Shown: piece after piece, positions 35,839 to 45,055 of the stretch
How the letters are laid out: each line of letters opens with the position of its first letter
Position numbering within the stretch: the first letter of the stretch is position 1
DNA from: Rubritalea marina DSM 17716
GTDB lineage: Bacteria; Verrucomicrobiota; Verrucomicrobiia; Verrucomicrobiales; Akkermansiaceae
DNA: 64,000 bases
Reading direction: 5' to 3'
Assembly: GCF_000378105.1 (NCBI RefSeq)
Contig: NZ_KB899250.1
Span: 155,374-219,373 of the forward strand
Notes under the pieces: generated by a model
Databases searched by the model: none
What the model was told of the DNA's origin: nothing
Seen by the model: only the letters and a program-made list of their open reading frames with translations
Made by a program: the position numbers and the translations under genes

Positions 35839-37797
35839 ATGACTACAGAAACCATCCCAACGATTGACGAGAACACTACCTTGTTACCGTCTGCTGAGTT
35901 TGCCTCAAAGGCCCGTATCTCCAGCATGGAACAGTACGAAGAGCTCCACAAAGAATCTATCGAAAACCCTGACACCTTCTGGGCGCGTGAAGCCAATGAC
36001 CTGACCTGGCAGCAACCATGGGAGAAAGTACTCGAATGGAATGCTCCATACGCCGAGTGGTTCAAAGGCGCAAAACTCAACGTCTGCGAAAATGCTGTAG
36101 ACCGCCATGTAGCGGCTGGCCGCGGCGACAAAGCAGCAATCATCTGGGAAGGTGAACCTGGCGACAAGCGCACCCTCACCTACAACGACCTCCTCGAACA
36201 AGTCAGCCGCATGGCCAATGTCCTACTTGCCAAAGGCGTCAAAGCCGAGGACACCGTACTGATCTATATGCCAATGGTGCCTGAAGCCACCATCGCCATG
36301 CTCGCCTGTGCCCGAATCGGCGCAGTCCACTCGATCGTCTTCGGTGGCTTCTCCTCAGAATCCATCAAAGACCGCCTCGAAGACTCCAAAGCAGTGGCAG
36401 TCATCACCGCTGATGGCTCATGGCGCCGCGCGAGTGTCGTGCCACTCAAAGACAACATGGACGCAGCCCTCGAAGGCAATGACACCGTCAAGTCTGTGAT
36501 CGTGCTCGAACGTTGTAAAAATGATATCGACATGCTTCAGGGGCGCGACTTCTGGTGGCACGAAGAAACGGCCAAAGCATCCTCCGAACACAAGGCCGAA
36601 GGCTTTGACTCTGAGCACCCGCTCTTCATCCTCTACACCTCTGGATCCACCGGTAAGCCAAAAGGCATCCTCCACACTTCAGGCGGCTACATGGTAGGCA
36701 CCTACACCACCTGTAAGTACATCTTCGACATGAAAGAAGACGACGTCTACTGGTGCACCGCCGATGTGGGTTGGATCACAGGCCACTCCTACATCACCTA
36801 CGGCCCGCTGCTCAATGGCGTCAGCCAAATCATGTACGAAGGTGGCCCGAACTACCCAGATTGGGGACGTTTCTGGAACATCATCGAATCCTACGGAGTC
36901 ACCATCTTCTACACTGCCCCTACAGCAATCCGTGCCTTCATCAAAGCTGGCGACGAATTTGTCGATAAACACGACCTCTCCACCCTCCGCCTGCTAGGCA
37001 CCGTGGGGGAACCAATCAACCCAGCCGCTTGGGCATGGTACTACGAAAAAATTGGTGGCGGCCGCTGCCCGATCGTCGACACCTGGTGGCAAACTGAAAC
37101 TGGAGCTGTGATGATCTCACCACTCCCAGGCTGCACCCCAATCAAGCCAGGTACCGCGACCAAACCATTCTTCGGAGTCGATGCCGCCATCCTCGATGAG
37201 GAAGGCAACGAATGCCCACCCAATGTGGCCGGGCGCCTCGTGATCCGCAAGCCATGGCCATCCATGCTCCGCACCATCTACGGCGACAAGCAACGTTACC
37301 AAGACACGTACTGGAGCGACTACAACGGCATGTACACTGCGGGTGACGGCGCACGCAAAGATGAAGATGGCAACATCTACATCGTTGGACGCCTCGACGA
37401 CGTTCTCAACGTCTCAGGTCACCGCCTCGGCACCGCTGAGATCGAGTCCGCACTCGTCGCACACCCAGCCGTGGCCGAAGCCGCCACCGTAGGCAAGCCT
37501 CACGAGATTAAAGGCCAAGCGGTCGTTTGCTTCGTCACCCTCAAAGGCGAGTTCACTGAAAGCCCAGAGCTCAAAGCTGAGCTGCGCAATCACATTGGCA
37601 AAGTCATCGGAGCCATTGCCAAGCCAGATGACATCCACTTTGCCCCAGGCCTCCCTAAGACCCGCTCAGGCAAGATCATGCGCCGCCTCCTCAAGGAGCT
37701 CGTCGCCACCGGCGATGTCACCGGCAACGTCACCACCTTGGAAGACAGCAATGTCATTGATGCCCTCAAGGCATCGATCGCTGCTGACGCCAAATAA
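35839..37797 (+). CDS. acs: Acetyl-coenzyme A synthetase
   Basis: Activates acetate to acetyl-CoA through acetyl-AMP. At 652 residues it has the usual length. Motifs: the ATP-binding loop YTSGSTGKPKGI, WWQTETGAVMI, DVLNVSGHRLGTAEIES, and the acetylation-controlled lysine in PKTRSGKIMRRLLK. ATG 35839 gives the normal family start; an upstream frame from 35734 has no likeness. Monocistronic, with a strong terminator. Confidence 0.97.
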   Translation: MTTETIPTIDENTTLLPSAEFASKARISSMEQYEELHKESIENPDTFWAREANDLTWQQPWEKVLEWNAPYAEWFKGAKLNVCENAVDRHVAAGRGDKAAIIWEGEPGDKRTLTYNDLLEQVSRMANVLLAKGVKAEDTVLIYMPMVPEATIAMLACARIGAVHSIVFGGFSSESIKDRLEDSKAVAVITADGSWRRASVVPLKDNMDAALEGNDTVKSVIVLERCKNDIDMLQGRDFWWHEETAKASSEHKAEGFDSEHPLFILYTSGSTGKPKGILHTSGGYMVGTYTTCKYIFDMKEDDVYWCTADVGWITGHSYITYGPLLNGVSQIMYEGGPNYPDWGRFWNIIESYGVTIFYTAPTAIRAFIKAGDEFVDKHDLSTLRLLGTVGEPINPAAWAWYYEKIGGGRCPIVDTWWQTETGAVMISPLPGCTPIKPGTATKPFFGVDAAILDEEGNECPPNVAGRLVIRKPWPSMLRTIYGDKQRYQDTYWSDYNGMYTAGDGARKDEDGNIYIVGRLDDVLNVSGHRLGTAEIESALVAHPAVAEAATVGKPHEIKGQAVVCFVTLKGEFTESPELKAELRNHIGKVIGAIAKPDDIHFAPGLPKTRSGKIMRRLLKELVATGDVTGNVTTLEDSNVIDALKASIAADAK

Positions 37798-37828
37798 GCT
37801 CCGCACCGAAGCTATCTATCAATCGTCT

Positions 37829-37864
37829 AAGCCAGCCCGACCACCGTCGCGGCTGGCTTTTTTT
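37829..37864 (+). terminator. Terminator after acs
   Basis: AGCCAGCC (37830-37837) pairs with GGCTGGCT (37851-37858), followed by a run of T. Confidence 0.88.
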
Positions 37865-37990
37865 ATGTCACCGAACGCTTGAGGAACCACCTCCTTACCA
37901 CCAAGCCAAGTAGGGACCTGCGTCCTCTGTTCAGTCCACACATGTCCGTGAACCAAGCTCAAACTCAGCCCCTAGACCATACTGCCATCT

Positions 37991-38362
37991 CTATGACGGC
38001 TCAGTGGCAAATTCTTTCAAGGTTTCAAGATCGATATACTCCAGCGCTGAGAGGTGCGTGGCCTCAAGGTGGACCTTTGGGGCGCTCCCGGATTGATACG
38101 CTTCCACCCAGCGTGTGACACAGAGGCACCAACAATCTCCAGGCTTCAAACCAGGGAATCCATACTCAGGGTGTGGCGTCGAAAGGTCATTACCTCTCGA
38201 GCGAGAGAATTCTAAAAATTCTGCCGTCACACTCGCACACACGGTGTGCAAGCCATGATCCCCAGCACAACACGAACAATAGCCATCACGCATAAACCCC
38301 GTCAGCGGTTGCGTGCTGCACTTTTGTAGCGGTGTTCCTAATACATTACTTTGCTTACTCAT
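37991..38362 (-). CDS. DUF2237 family protein
   Basis: Cytoplasmic protein of 123 residues of unknown function. It matches the DUF2237 pattern closely: NVLGTPLQKCSTQPLTGFMRDGYC, then HTVCASVTAEFLEFSRSRGNDLSTP, FGFPGLKPGD-like YGFPGLKPGDCWCLC, and LEATHLSALEYI. Seven cysteines, several conserved, suggest a metal or redox role. It lies convergent to acs and divergent from zwf. Confidence 0.9.
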   Translation of the reverse strand: MSKQSNVLGTPLQKCSTQPLTGFMRDGYCSCCAGDHGLHTVCASVTAEFLEFSRSRGNDLSTPHPEYGFPGLKPGDCWCLCVTRWVEAYQSGSAPKVHLEATHLSALEYIDLETLKEFATEPS

Positions 38363-38684
38363 CCTCTTATCTTAAGTGTGTTCTAATCCATCGGCCAAAC
38401 CTGCGACCAACCCTCACGGGGAACAACTCCAACGATACAGCCAAACTTCGCCCCATAACACCAGCACCAAGTCGCCCGACCGCACACGCTCACCCGCCCC
38501 AACAAATAGGAGAACACCCCCGCGACCACCAAAACCCGACAAGACACTTCAAACTAGCATAATGATTTCTCCTTAAGAATCTCCGATTACTGAACAGAAC
38601 ATCGAGATCTTCTCCCACTTTTTTATCAATTGCCGTAGTTACGGCTTGGCAGATTGCCAATCCGAGGGAATGCTGCCCGCAGCA
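38363..38684. other. Divergent promoter region between the DUF2237 gene and zwf
   Basis: About 320 bases without a gene. It contains a C-rich, A-rich stretch (38430-38540) and TTAAG-containing AT-rich parts near 38570. No clear hairpin, RNA gene or promoter boxes were found. Confidence 0.45.
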
Positions 38685-40217
38685 ATGAGCAATCCATTTA
38701 GAGAAGATTTAGTATCGCGTTCCCGTGCAGAAGCGTGTTCCGTCGTCATCTTTGGCGCCACTGGTGACCTCACCCACCGCAAACTTGTCCCAGCACTCTA
38801 CAACCTCGCTGTGGACGGAGAACTTCCCCATGGGGTGAAAATCATCGGTTTCGCACGCCGTGAAAAATCAGATGACGTGTTCCGCTCCGGCCTCGAAGAG
38901 CTGAACCAAAAAGTCTCACGCACCGGCCACGATCCCGCACTCTGGAACGAATACAAAGAAAATGTATACTACCATCAGAGCGAATTCCACGACATCGACG
39001 GCTACAAGCGCCTCGCTGAGCGCCTAGACGCGATCGACGAGTCCCGCGGTGGCGCAGGCAATCGCCTGTTCTACATCGCCAGTGCCCCAGAGTTCTTCGA
39101 TGTCATCCTCGAGAACCTCAAGGCAGTCGGCCTCAACAACTCGGCCGAGGGTTGCTGGGCGCGCGTGATTGTCGAGAAGCCATTCGGCACCGACCTCGCC
39201 ACAGCACAGCACCTCAACTCCGTGGTCAACAACACCTTCGAAGAGAAGGACACGTACCGTATCGACCACTACCTCGGTAAAGAAACCGCGCAGAACATCA
39301 TGGTTCTTCGCTTTGCCAACTCGATCTTCGAGCCACTCTGGAACCGCAAGTACATCGAGCAAATCCAAATCACTTGTGCCGAAAACCTTGGCATGGAAGG
39401 TGGACGCGGTGGATACTACGACAAAGCTGGCGCTCTGCGCGACATGGTACAAAACCACCTCCTCCAGCTCCTCAGCTTGGTCGCCATGGAGCCACCAACT
39501 GACCTCTCAGCCGATGGTGTGCGCGATGAAAAAGTCAAAGTCATCCGCTCCCTTCGCCAACTCAACACACCCGAACTCATCAAGCAAAATGTGGTGCGCG
39601 CGCAGTACACTGCAGGCCACATCGATGCCAACAAAGTGCCTGGCTACCGTGAGGAAGACCGCGTCGACCCAGAATCCATGACCGAAGCCTACGTCGCCTT
39701 ACGCATGCACGTCGACACCTGGCGCTGGAGTGGTGTTCCATTCTACCTCCGCGTTGGTAAGCGTCTTCCAAAGAAGGCCACCGAGATTTCCATCCACTTC
39801 AAGTCCCCACCAAGCGTTCTCTTCAATGCGATCCCAGGTGCTGCCTCTGGCGGCAATGTCCTCGTGATCCGCATCCAGCCAGACGAAGGCATCTCACTGC
39901 GTGTCATGTCCAAGCTTCCAGGCACGACCCTCCGCATGGAACCAGTGAAAATGGACTTCCACTACGCCACCAGCTTTGGCAAAGGCAGCCCAGAGGCCTA
40001 CGAACGCCTCTTACTCGATGCCATGGCAGGCGACGCCACACTCTTCGCACGCCGCGATGAGGTGGAAGAAGCATGGCGCTACGTCGACCACATCGAGCGC
40101 GCTTGGCACGATTCCGACCACACACCAGAGATGGCTGAGTTCGTCGCTGGTAGCTGGGGACCAAAAGAAGCGGACGACTTGCTCGAGCAAGACGGCAATT
40201 CCTGGAGAAGACTCTAA
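38685..40217 (+). CDS. zwf: Glucose-6-phosphate 1-dehydrogenase
   Basis: Oxidises glucose-6-phosphate to 6-phosphogluconolactone, making NADPH. About 510 residues from ATG 38685; ATG 38670 and TTG 38646 are alternatives and no clear ribosome site decides. The coenzyme loop is FGATGDLTHRKLVPAL near the N-terminus and the active-site signature is RIDHYLGKETAQN. It is followed after 13 bases by its assembly factor gene opcA. Confidence 0.97.
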   Translation: MSNPFREDLVSRSRAEACSVVIFGATGDLTHRKLVPALYNLAVDGELPHGVKIIGFARREKSDDVFRSGLEELNQKVSRTGHDPALWNEYKENVYYHQSEFHDIDGYKRLAERLDAIDESRGGAGNRLFYIASAPEFFDVILENLKAVGLNNSAEGCWARVIVEKPFGTDLATAQHLNSVVNNTFEEKDTYRIDHYLGKETAQNIMVLRFANSIFEPLWNRKYIEQIQITCAENLGMEGGRGGYYDKAGALRDMVQNHLLQLLSLVAMEPPTDLSADGVRDEKVKVIRSLRQLNTPELIKQNVVRAQYTAGHIDANKVPGYREEDRVDPESMTEAYVALRMHVDTWRWSGVPFYLRVGKRLPKKATEISIHFKSPPSVLFNAIPGAASGGNVLVIRIQPDEGISLRVMSKLPGTTLRMEPVKMDFHYATSFGKGSPEAYERLLLDAMAGDATLFARRDEVEEAWRYVDHIERAWHDSDHTPEMAEFVAGSWGPKEADDLLEQDGNSWRRL

Positions 40218-40230
40218 GCAACTAGCACCC

Positions 40231-41301
40231 ATGACCATTCCTTCAGATTGTTCAATCCTCGGAAAAGAAGTTCCAGTCTCAGACATTGAGATTGAACTCA
40301 AAAAACTATGGGAAGCAGACGATGCGAGCACGCACGCCTCGCTGATGAACTTTGCAGTCTACTCAGAAGACGCCTCCGCTCTCGCATGCAATTCCTCGAT
40401 GGTGAGAGAAATCACCCGCGAGCACGCCTGCCGCGCCATCCTCGTCGGGATTGACCTCGATGACCCAGAGGTGGGCATGCGCTCATGGATCACCGCGCAC
40501 TGCAATCTCGCCAATGGCAAGAAAGCCGTGTGTTGCGAACAGATCGCCTTCCACCTCGCCGGCAAAGTCGTCGGGCGCTACCGCAATAGCATCTTCGCCC
40601 ACCTCCAGAGCGACCTACCCTTAGTATTCTGGTGGCAAGGAGAGCTTACCGACCGCTTTGACGACCGCCTCTACACACTCATTGCTCGCCTCATCATCGA
40701 CTCAGCAGAATGGGCTGAACCACGTGCACAATACCGCCTCCTCGAGCGCGCACTCCTCCAAGATGGCCTCGTAGTGCAAGACCTATCCTGGACGCGCACC
40801 TACCGCGTGCGCCTCGCAATCGCCTCATTATTTGACGACCACGCCGGCCAAGCGGCACTACCAAAAATTGAGAAGGTCAACATCGTCGTGCACCCAGACA
40901 ACTTGCAGTCTGGGCTTCAGCTCCTCGCATGGATGAGTACCCAATGCGAATGGGCATTCGCCAATGACATGCTCACCAGCGACCGTGCACCCCACTCGTT
41001 CAGCTTCCAAAGCAAAGGTGGCAAGTTCATCGAAGCCCAAATCGTCACCGACGAGAATAGCCTCGCGATCAACGAGGTCACTCTCTCAGGCGATGACTTT
41101 GAAGCCAAGGTCTCGCTCGGCGAAAATGACAACCTCATCCACCTGGTTTTCGACATTCAAGGCATCCATGTGGAAGAATCCACCCCAGCTGAAAGCATCG
41201 AACCGCAAGACCTCGTGCGCGACCAACTCTCACGCGGCGGAAAGAACTCCCTCTTCAAGAAGGTCTTCCCACGCTACATCGAGCTCATGGATCGCAGCTA
41301 A
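40231..41301 (+). CDS. opcA: Glucose-6-phosphate dehydrogenase assembly protein OpcA-like
   Basis: Protein of 356 residues expected to activate or assemble the Zwf enzyme, as OpcA does in cyanobacteria and actinobacteria. Visible family features include RAILVGID, the QSDLPLVFWWQGEL segment typical of OpcA, and a C-terminal domain of alternating beta strands. ATG 40231 is preceded by the end of zwf with a 13-base gap, so the longer frame overlapping zwf is rejected. The pair ends with one terminator. Confidence 0.88.
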   Translation: MTIPSDCSILGKEVPVSDIEIELKKLWEADDASTHASLMNFAVYSEDASALACNSSMVREITREHACRAILVGIDLDDPEVGMRSWITAHCNLANGKKAVCCEQIAFHLAGKVVGRYRNSIFAHLQSDLPLVFWWQGELTDRFDDRLYTLIARLIIDSAEWAEPRAQYRLLERALLQDGLVVQDLSWTRTYRVRLAIASLFDDHAGQAALPKIEKVNIVVHPDNLQSGLQLLAWMSTQCEWAFANDMLTSDRAPHSFSFQSKGGKFIEAQIVTDENSLAINEVTLSGDDFEAKVSLGENDNLIHLVFDIQGIHVEESTPAESIEPQDLVRDQLSRGGKNSLFKKVFPRYIELMDRS

Positions 41302-41331
41302 GCGCCCAAAGAAATTCATACCACTCAAAGT

Positions 41332-41357
41332 AAGCGAGCCCTTGGGCTCGCTTTTTT
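41332..41357 (+). terminator. Terminator after zwf-opcA
   Basis: AGCGAGCCC-tt-GGGCTCGCT is followed by TTTTTG. Confidence 0.92.
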
Positions 41358-41515
41358 GTTGATGGATCGCTCAGCATGACGAACCGATAGGGAAATGCGC
41401 CCCACCCACACGATCCGCACCACTCATAGCGGACACTCTCGTTTTTTTATTGTCTGACTTGCGGGATGCTAGAAAATCCTATTACTTAACTGCAGCATAT
41501 TGCTCCACCACCATC

Positions 41516-42568
41516 ATGACTGAAGAACAAATCAAATCTACCCTCAGCCAAGTCAAATACCCTGGCTTCTCACGCGACATCGTCGCCTTTGGACTCGTCA
41601 AAGAAATCACCATCCAAGACGCAGACGTCACAGTAGATATTGCCCTTCAGACCAAGGATCCCAAAGTCCCTGAAACAATTTTCAAAGAATGCCAAGAAGC
41701 CCTCGGTGCCCTCGATGGCATTGGCAACGTACAAGTACGTATCGACGTCAAAAACCCGGAAGCTCAAGCCGCCGGAAATGCTGGTGGAGAAGCACAAGGG
41801 AAAAGCGCTATTCCCGGGATCAAAAAAATCATCGCTGTAGCCTCAGGAAAAGGCGGCGTGGGCAAATCCACAGTATCATCCAACCTCGCCGTAGCACTCT
41901 CAAAAACTGGAGCCAAGGTGGGCCTCTGCGACTGTGACCTCTACGGGCCTTCCACCGCGCAAATGTTTGGCACCAACCAACAACCGCTGGCCAACGAGAA
42001 CGATGAAATCATCCCGATCGAAGCCCACGGCATCAAGCTCATGTCGATGAGCTTCCTGCTCGAGGACAATTCACCCGTCATCGTGCGTGGCCCGCTCGCC
42101 ACTCGCTACACCCAACAATTCCTCCGCCAAGTCGCATGGGGCGACCTCGATTACCTCATCCTCGACCTGCCTCCTGGCACTGGTGACATCCAGCTCACTA
42201 TCGTACAAACCGTCGCACTCGATGGAGCAGTCATCGTCACCACCCCACAAGAAGTCGCTCTCATCGACGCCCGCAAAGCCGTCTCCATGTTTGCCAAAGT
42301 CAATGTAGACATCCTGGGAGTCATCGAAAACATGGCCTGGTTCGAATGCGATGCTGGCAAGAAATACCACCTCTTTGGCGATGGTGGTGGCGTCCGCGAA
42401 GCCGAGCGCCTCAACGTGCCATTGCTCGGCCAAATCCCAATCGACATGCGCACCCGCGAATGCGCCGACGCCGGAACCCCTATCGCCACAGTTTCTGAAA
42501 CAGAATCGTCGGTCAGCAACGCTTTCCTCGAAACTGCCAAAAAAGTTGCTGAGCGAGTCACCCGCTAG
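41516..42568 (+). CDS. mrp: Mrp/ApbC-family P-loop ATPase with DUF59 domain
   Basis: Putative iron-sulfur carrier of 350 residues. Residues 1-80 are a DUF59/MIP18-like domain; the P-loop VASGKGGVGKSTVSSN is at about 108-123, followed by CDCDLYGPS and LDLPPGTGD. In ApbC and many Mrp proteins a CxxC after ENM binds the bridging cluster. Here the place reads ENMAWFECDAGKKYHLFG, with only one cysteine. Cluster carrying may therefore differ or be lost. The gene lies just upstream of the Bat cluster on the same strand, 29 bases before DUF58. Confidence 0.9.
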   Translation: MTEEQIKSTLSQVKYPGFSRDIVAFGLVKEITIQDADVTVDIALQTKDPKVPETIFKECQEALGALDGIGNVQVRIDVKNPEAQAAGNAGGEAQGKSAIPGIKKIIAVASGKGGVGKSTVSSNLAVALSKTGAKVGLCDCDLYGPSTAQMFGTNQQPLANENDEIIPIEAHGIKLMSMSFLLEDNSPVIVRGPLATRYTQQFLRQVAWGDLDYLILDLPPGTGDIQLTIVQTVALDGAVIVTTPQEVALIDARKAVSMFAKVNVDILGVIENMAWFECDAGKKYHLFGDGGGVREAERLNVPLLGQIPIDMRTRECADAGTPIATVSETESSVSNAFLETAKKVAERVTR

Positions 42569-42597
42569 CCCGATAGCCAAACAACCGATAGAATAAT

Positions 42598-43503
42598 TTG
42601 ATAGAAAAGACCCAAAAGCTAGATTCCTCGATTGAGGAAATCATGCGCAAGGTGCATCAGCTGGAAATCAAAGCGAAGCGCCTTAGCCGCGAGTCCTTCT
42701 CCGGCGAATACCATGCCTCATTCAAAGGCCAGGGTCTCGACTTCGAAGACTTCCGCGAATACCAACACGGCGATGAAATCCGCTTCATCGATTGGAATGT
42801 TACCGCACGTGCCCAGACCCCCTACATCCGTACCTTTCGTGAAGAACGCGAGCTCAACGTGCTCGTAGCAGTAGACATCTCGGGCTCCTTCGATTACGGA
42901 TCCGTGCATTATTCTAAGCGTGAAATCGCCGCAGAAATCGCCGCAGTACTCACCTTTTCAGCCAAGCACAATGGCGACAAGGTGGGACTCCTACTCTTCG
43001 CCCATGATACCGTACTCTACCTAGCGCCTGCCAAAGGTAGCCACCATAGCTTGCGCATCATCCGCGAAATTCTAGCCACCAATGCTGAGGATAAAACGAC
43101 CAACTTATCCTCCGCCTGCGACTTCATCCTTCGCACCCTGAAACGCAAAAGCCTCGTCTTCCTCCTCTCCGATTTCGTCGATGAAGAATTTCACAAAAAG
43201 CTCGGCACCCTGAGCCAAAAACACGAAACCATCGCCATCCGCGTCTTCGACCCAGTAGAGCAAGAACTCCCAGATGTGGGCATGGTCAACCTCACCGACC
43301 CCGAGACCGGACAGGACAGGATGATCAACACCTCAAACTCAGCACTCAGAGAAAGCTACAACGAACGCAATCGAGCGCGCAATGAATGGCTCAAACGAAG
43401 CTTTGCCAAATACAAAATCGACCACATCGAAGCCGCCACTGACCAAGACTATCTCCCACTCCTGCACCAACTATTTAAGAACCGCTCCAGCAGACACGCC
43501 TAA
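42598..43503 (+). CDS. DUF58 (VWA-like) protein
   Basis: Protein of 301 residues with a TTG start at 42598; ATG at 42643 is the alternative. DUF58 features: REYQHGDEIRFIDWNVTARAQ, and a VWA-type metal site beginning AVDISGSFDYG, then FLLSDFVDEEF. It has no membrane helix. In Bat/MoxR clusters this gene normally follows moxR, but here it follows mrp. It probably works with the VWA membrane proteins downstream in envelope stress tolerance or protein-complex maturation. Confidence 0.9.
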   Translation: MIEKTQKLDSSIEEIMRKVHQLEIKAKRLSRESFSGEYHASFKGQGLDFEDFREYQHGDEIRFIDWNVTARAQTPYIRTFREERELNVLVAVDISGSFDYGSVHYSKREIAAEIAAVLTFSAKHNGDKVGLLLFAHDTVLYLAPAKGSHHSLRIIREILATNAEDKTTNLSSACDFILRTLKRKSLVFLLSDFVDEEFHKKLGTLSQKHETIAIRVFDPVEQELPDVGMVNLTDPETGQDRMINTSNSALRESYNERNRARNEWLKRSFAKYKIDHIEAATDQDYLPLLHQLFKNRSSRHA

Positions 43504-43518
43504 GCACCACCCTTCACC

Positions 43519-44040
43519 ATGAAGCTCGAGGATATTATAGAAACGCAACACCCCGAACCAGGGCTACTCTGGTGGGAGCTCGCTGGCTATGCCATGCTCG
43601 GTCTCCTGGTGCTTGCCGGATTCATCTTCGCCGGAGTCGTTGTATCCAAGCACAAGCGCAAAGCGCCCTCCATCTACCCCGCCGATCTAGCCCGCCAAGC
43701 ACTGCGCCAACTCGACACAGAAGCGCTCAGCACCGCCGCATTTGCCAAATCCGCCTCATTCATCCTGCGTGACTATTTCAGAGCTCGCTTTGAAGCACCC
43801 ACGCTCTTCCAAACCCTCGAGGAATTTAAACTCAGCAGCGAGGAAACATCCTTGCTTCCCGATTCCGTTCTAGCCGACACCACGCAGTTCCTAACAAATT
43901 CTAGTGCGATCATCTACAACCCGCGCTCCCACGATGCTCAGGAAGCCACTACGCTACAACAGCTAGGGCTCAGCATCATCGATCATTGCGAGGCCGCGCC
44001 CGACCGTGCAGCCACATCCGAACCCAAGCCAAACACCTAA
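43519..44040 (+). CDS. DUF4381-like membrane protein of the Bat cluster
   Basis: Protein of 173 residues with one membrane helix (about 24-46, YAMLGLLVLAGFIFAGVVV) and a helical cytoplasmic domain (RQALRQLDTEALSTAAFAKSASFILRDYFRARF). Position between DUF58 and VWA genes and this layout fit DUF4381. Function unknown. It starts 15 bases after DUF58 and its end overlaps the only canonical start of the next gene. Confidence 0.8.
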   Translation: MKLEDIIETQHPEPGLLWWELAGYAMLGLLVLAGFIFAGVVVSKHKRKAPSIYPADLARQALRQLDTEALSTAAFAKSASFILRDYFRARFEAPTLFQTLEEFKLSSEETSLLPDSVLADTTQFLTNSSAIIYNPRSHDAQEATTLQQLGLSIIDHCEAAPDRAATSEPKPNT

Positions 44041-45041
44041 GCATCAACACGCCATTCACAGAGTACACATTTGCTCAGCCTGCATGGTTTTTCCTCCTGC
44101 TTGGCCTGATCCCGCTGTTGTTGCTACGCAACCGAGCGGGGACACGCAGCAGTATCTCCTTCTCCTCGCTGGACTTCTTTGGGGAGCTGGGCCGTCAGCA
44201 GAAAGATAAGGCTGGCTGGCTCGCCTTGAGCCTGCTCTCGCTCTTCATCATCTTTGCCAGCATCAGCCTAGCGCGCCCGCAGCTAAGCCACGATTACTCG
44301 GAGCGCAAAGCCAGCGGCATCGACATCGTCATCGCCATGGACGTCTCCTACTCTATGGAAATCGATGATTTCATTCTCGATGGCTATCGCGTCCAACGCT
44401 CCGAGATTTCACGCAATGTGGTGAAGTCCTTCATCGCCAGGCGCCCCAACGACCGCATCGGCATCATCCCGTTTGCCGGGCGCCCGTACCAGGAATCACC
44501 CATCACATTGGAACACGAATGGCTGCTCACCAAGGTCGATGGCATCAAACCCAATCGCCACCTCTTCCAAGGCACCGCGATCGGCTCAGCCATCTCAGCC
44601 TCAGCCATCCGACTCGATAAACGCCAAGACTCAAAATCACGCATCATCATTCTACTCACTGATGGATCCAACAACTCTGGGAGAATTTCTCCACTGCAAG
44701 CCGCTGAAGCAGCCAAGACGCTAGGCATCAAAATCTACACCGTCGCTATCGGCACAGAGACCGGAAGACTCCAGTCTCAACGACACCCAGGCCAAGAATT
44801 TGACACTGAAACACTCAAGCAAATTGCCGAAATCACCGAAGCCGAATACTACCGCGCCATGTCCACCAATGACTTAGTAGACGCCTTCACCAGCATCGAT
44901 CAGTTAGAAAAGACCGAGCGCACCAAAACCGTCATCACCACCTTCGAAGACCACCACCACCACTTCACCCTGATGGCTGTCATCAGCCTACTCGCCTACC
45001 TCAGCCACCAGATCTTCCGCCGTCACCCGGGCCCCGCCTGA
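43986..45041 (+). CDS. batA: BatA-like VWA membrane protein
   Basis: Inner-membrane protein with helices near residues 35-50 and 80-100, a VWA domain with complete MIDAS (MDVSYSMEIDD, later TAIGSA and LLTDGSNNSG) and a C-terminal helix. Expected to form part of the Bat aerotolerance complex. The start is doubtful: family likeness begins near INTPFTEYTFAQPAWFF, just after the stop of the previous gene, where no ATG, GTG or TTG exists. The only canonical start is TTG 43986, overlapping the previous gene by 55 bases and adding about 20 odd residues. A rare ATC or CTA start is possible. Confidence 0.88.
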   Translation: MRGRARPCSHIRTQAKHLSINTPFTEYTFAQPAWFFLLLGLIPLLLLRNRAGTRSSISFSSLDFFGELGRQQKDKAGWLALSLLSLFIIFASISLARPQLSHDYSERKASGIDIVIAMDVSYSMEIDDFILDGYRVQRSEISRNVVKSFIARRPNDRIGIIPFAGRPYQESPITLEHEWLLTKVDGIKPNRHLFQGTAIGSAISASAIRLDKRQDSKSRIIILLTDGSNNSGRISPLQAAEAAKTLGIKIYTVAIGTETGRLQSQRHPGQEFDTETLKQIAEITEAEYYRAMSTNDLVDAFTSIDQLEKTERTKTVITTFEDHHHHFTLMAVISLLAYLSHQIFRRHPGPA

Positions 45042-45055
45042 GCCCATTTCGTCAC

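Noticed and set aside
39976..40230. N-terminal extension of OpcA
   Set aside because: It overlaps the end of zwf in another frame and has no family likeness.
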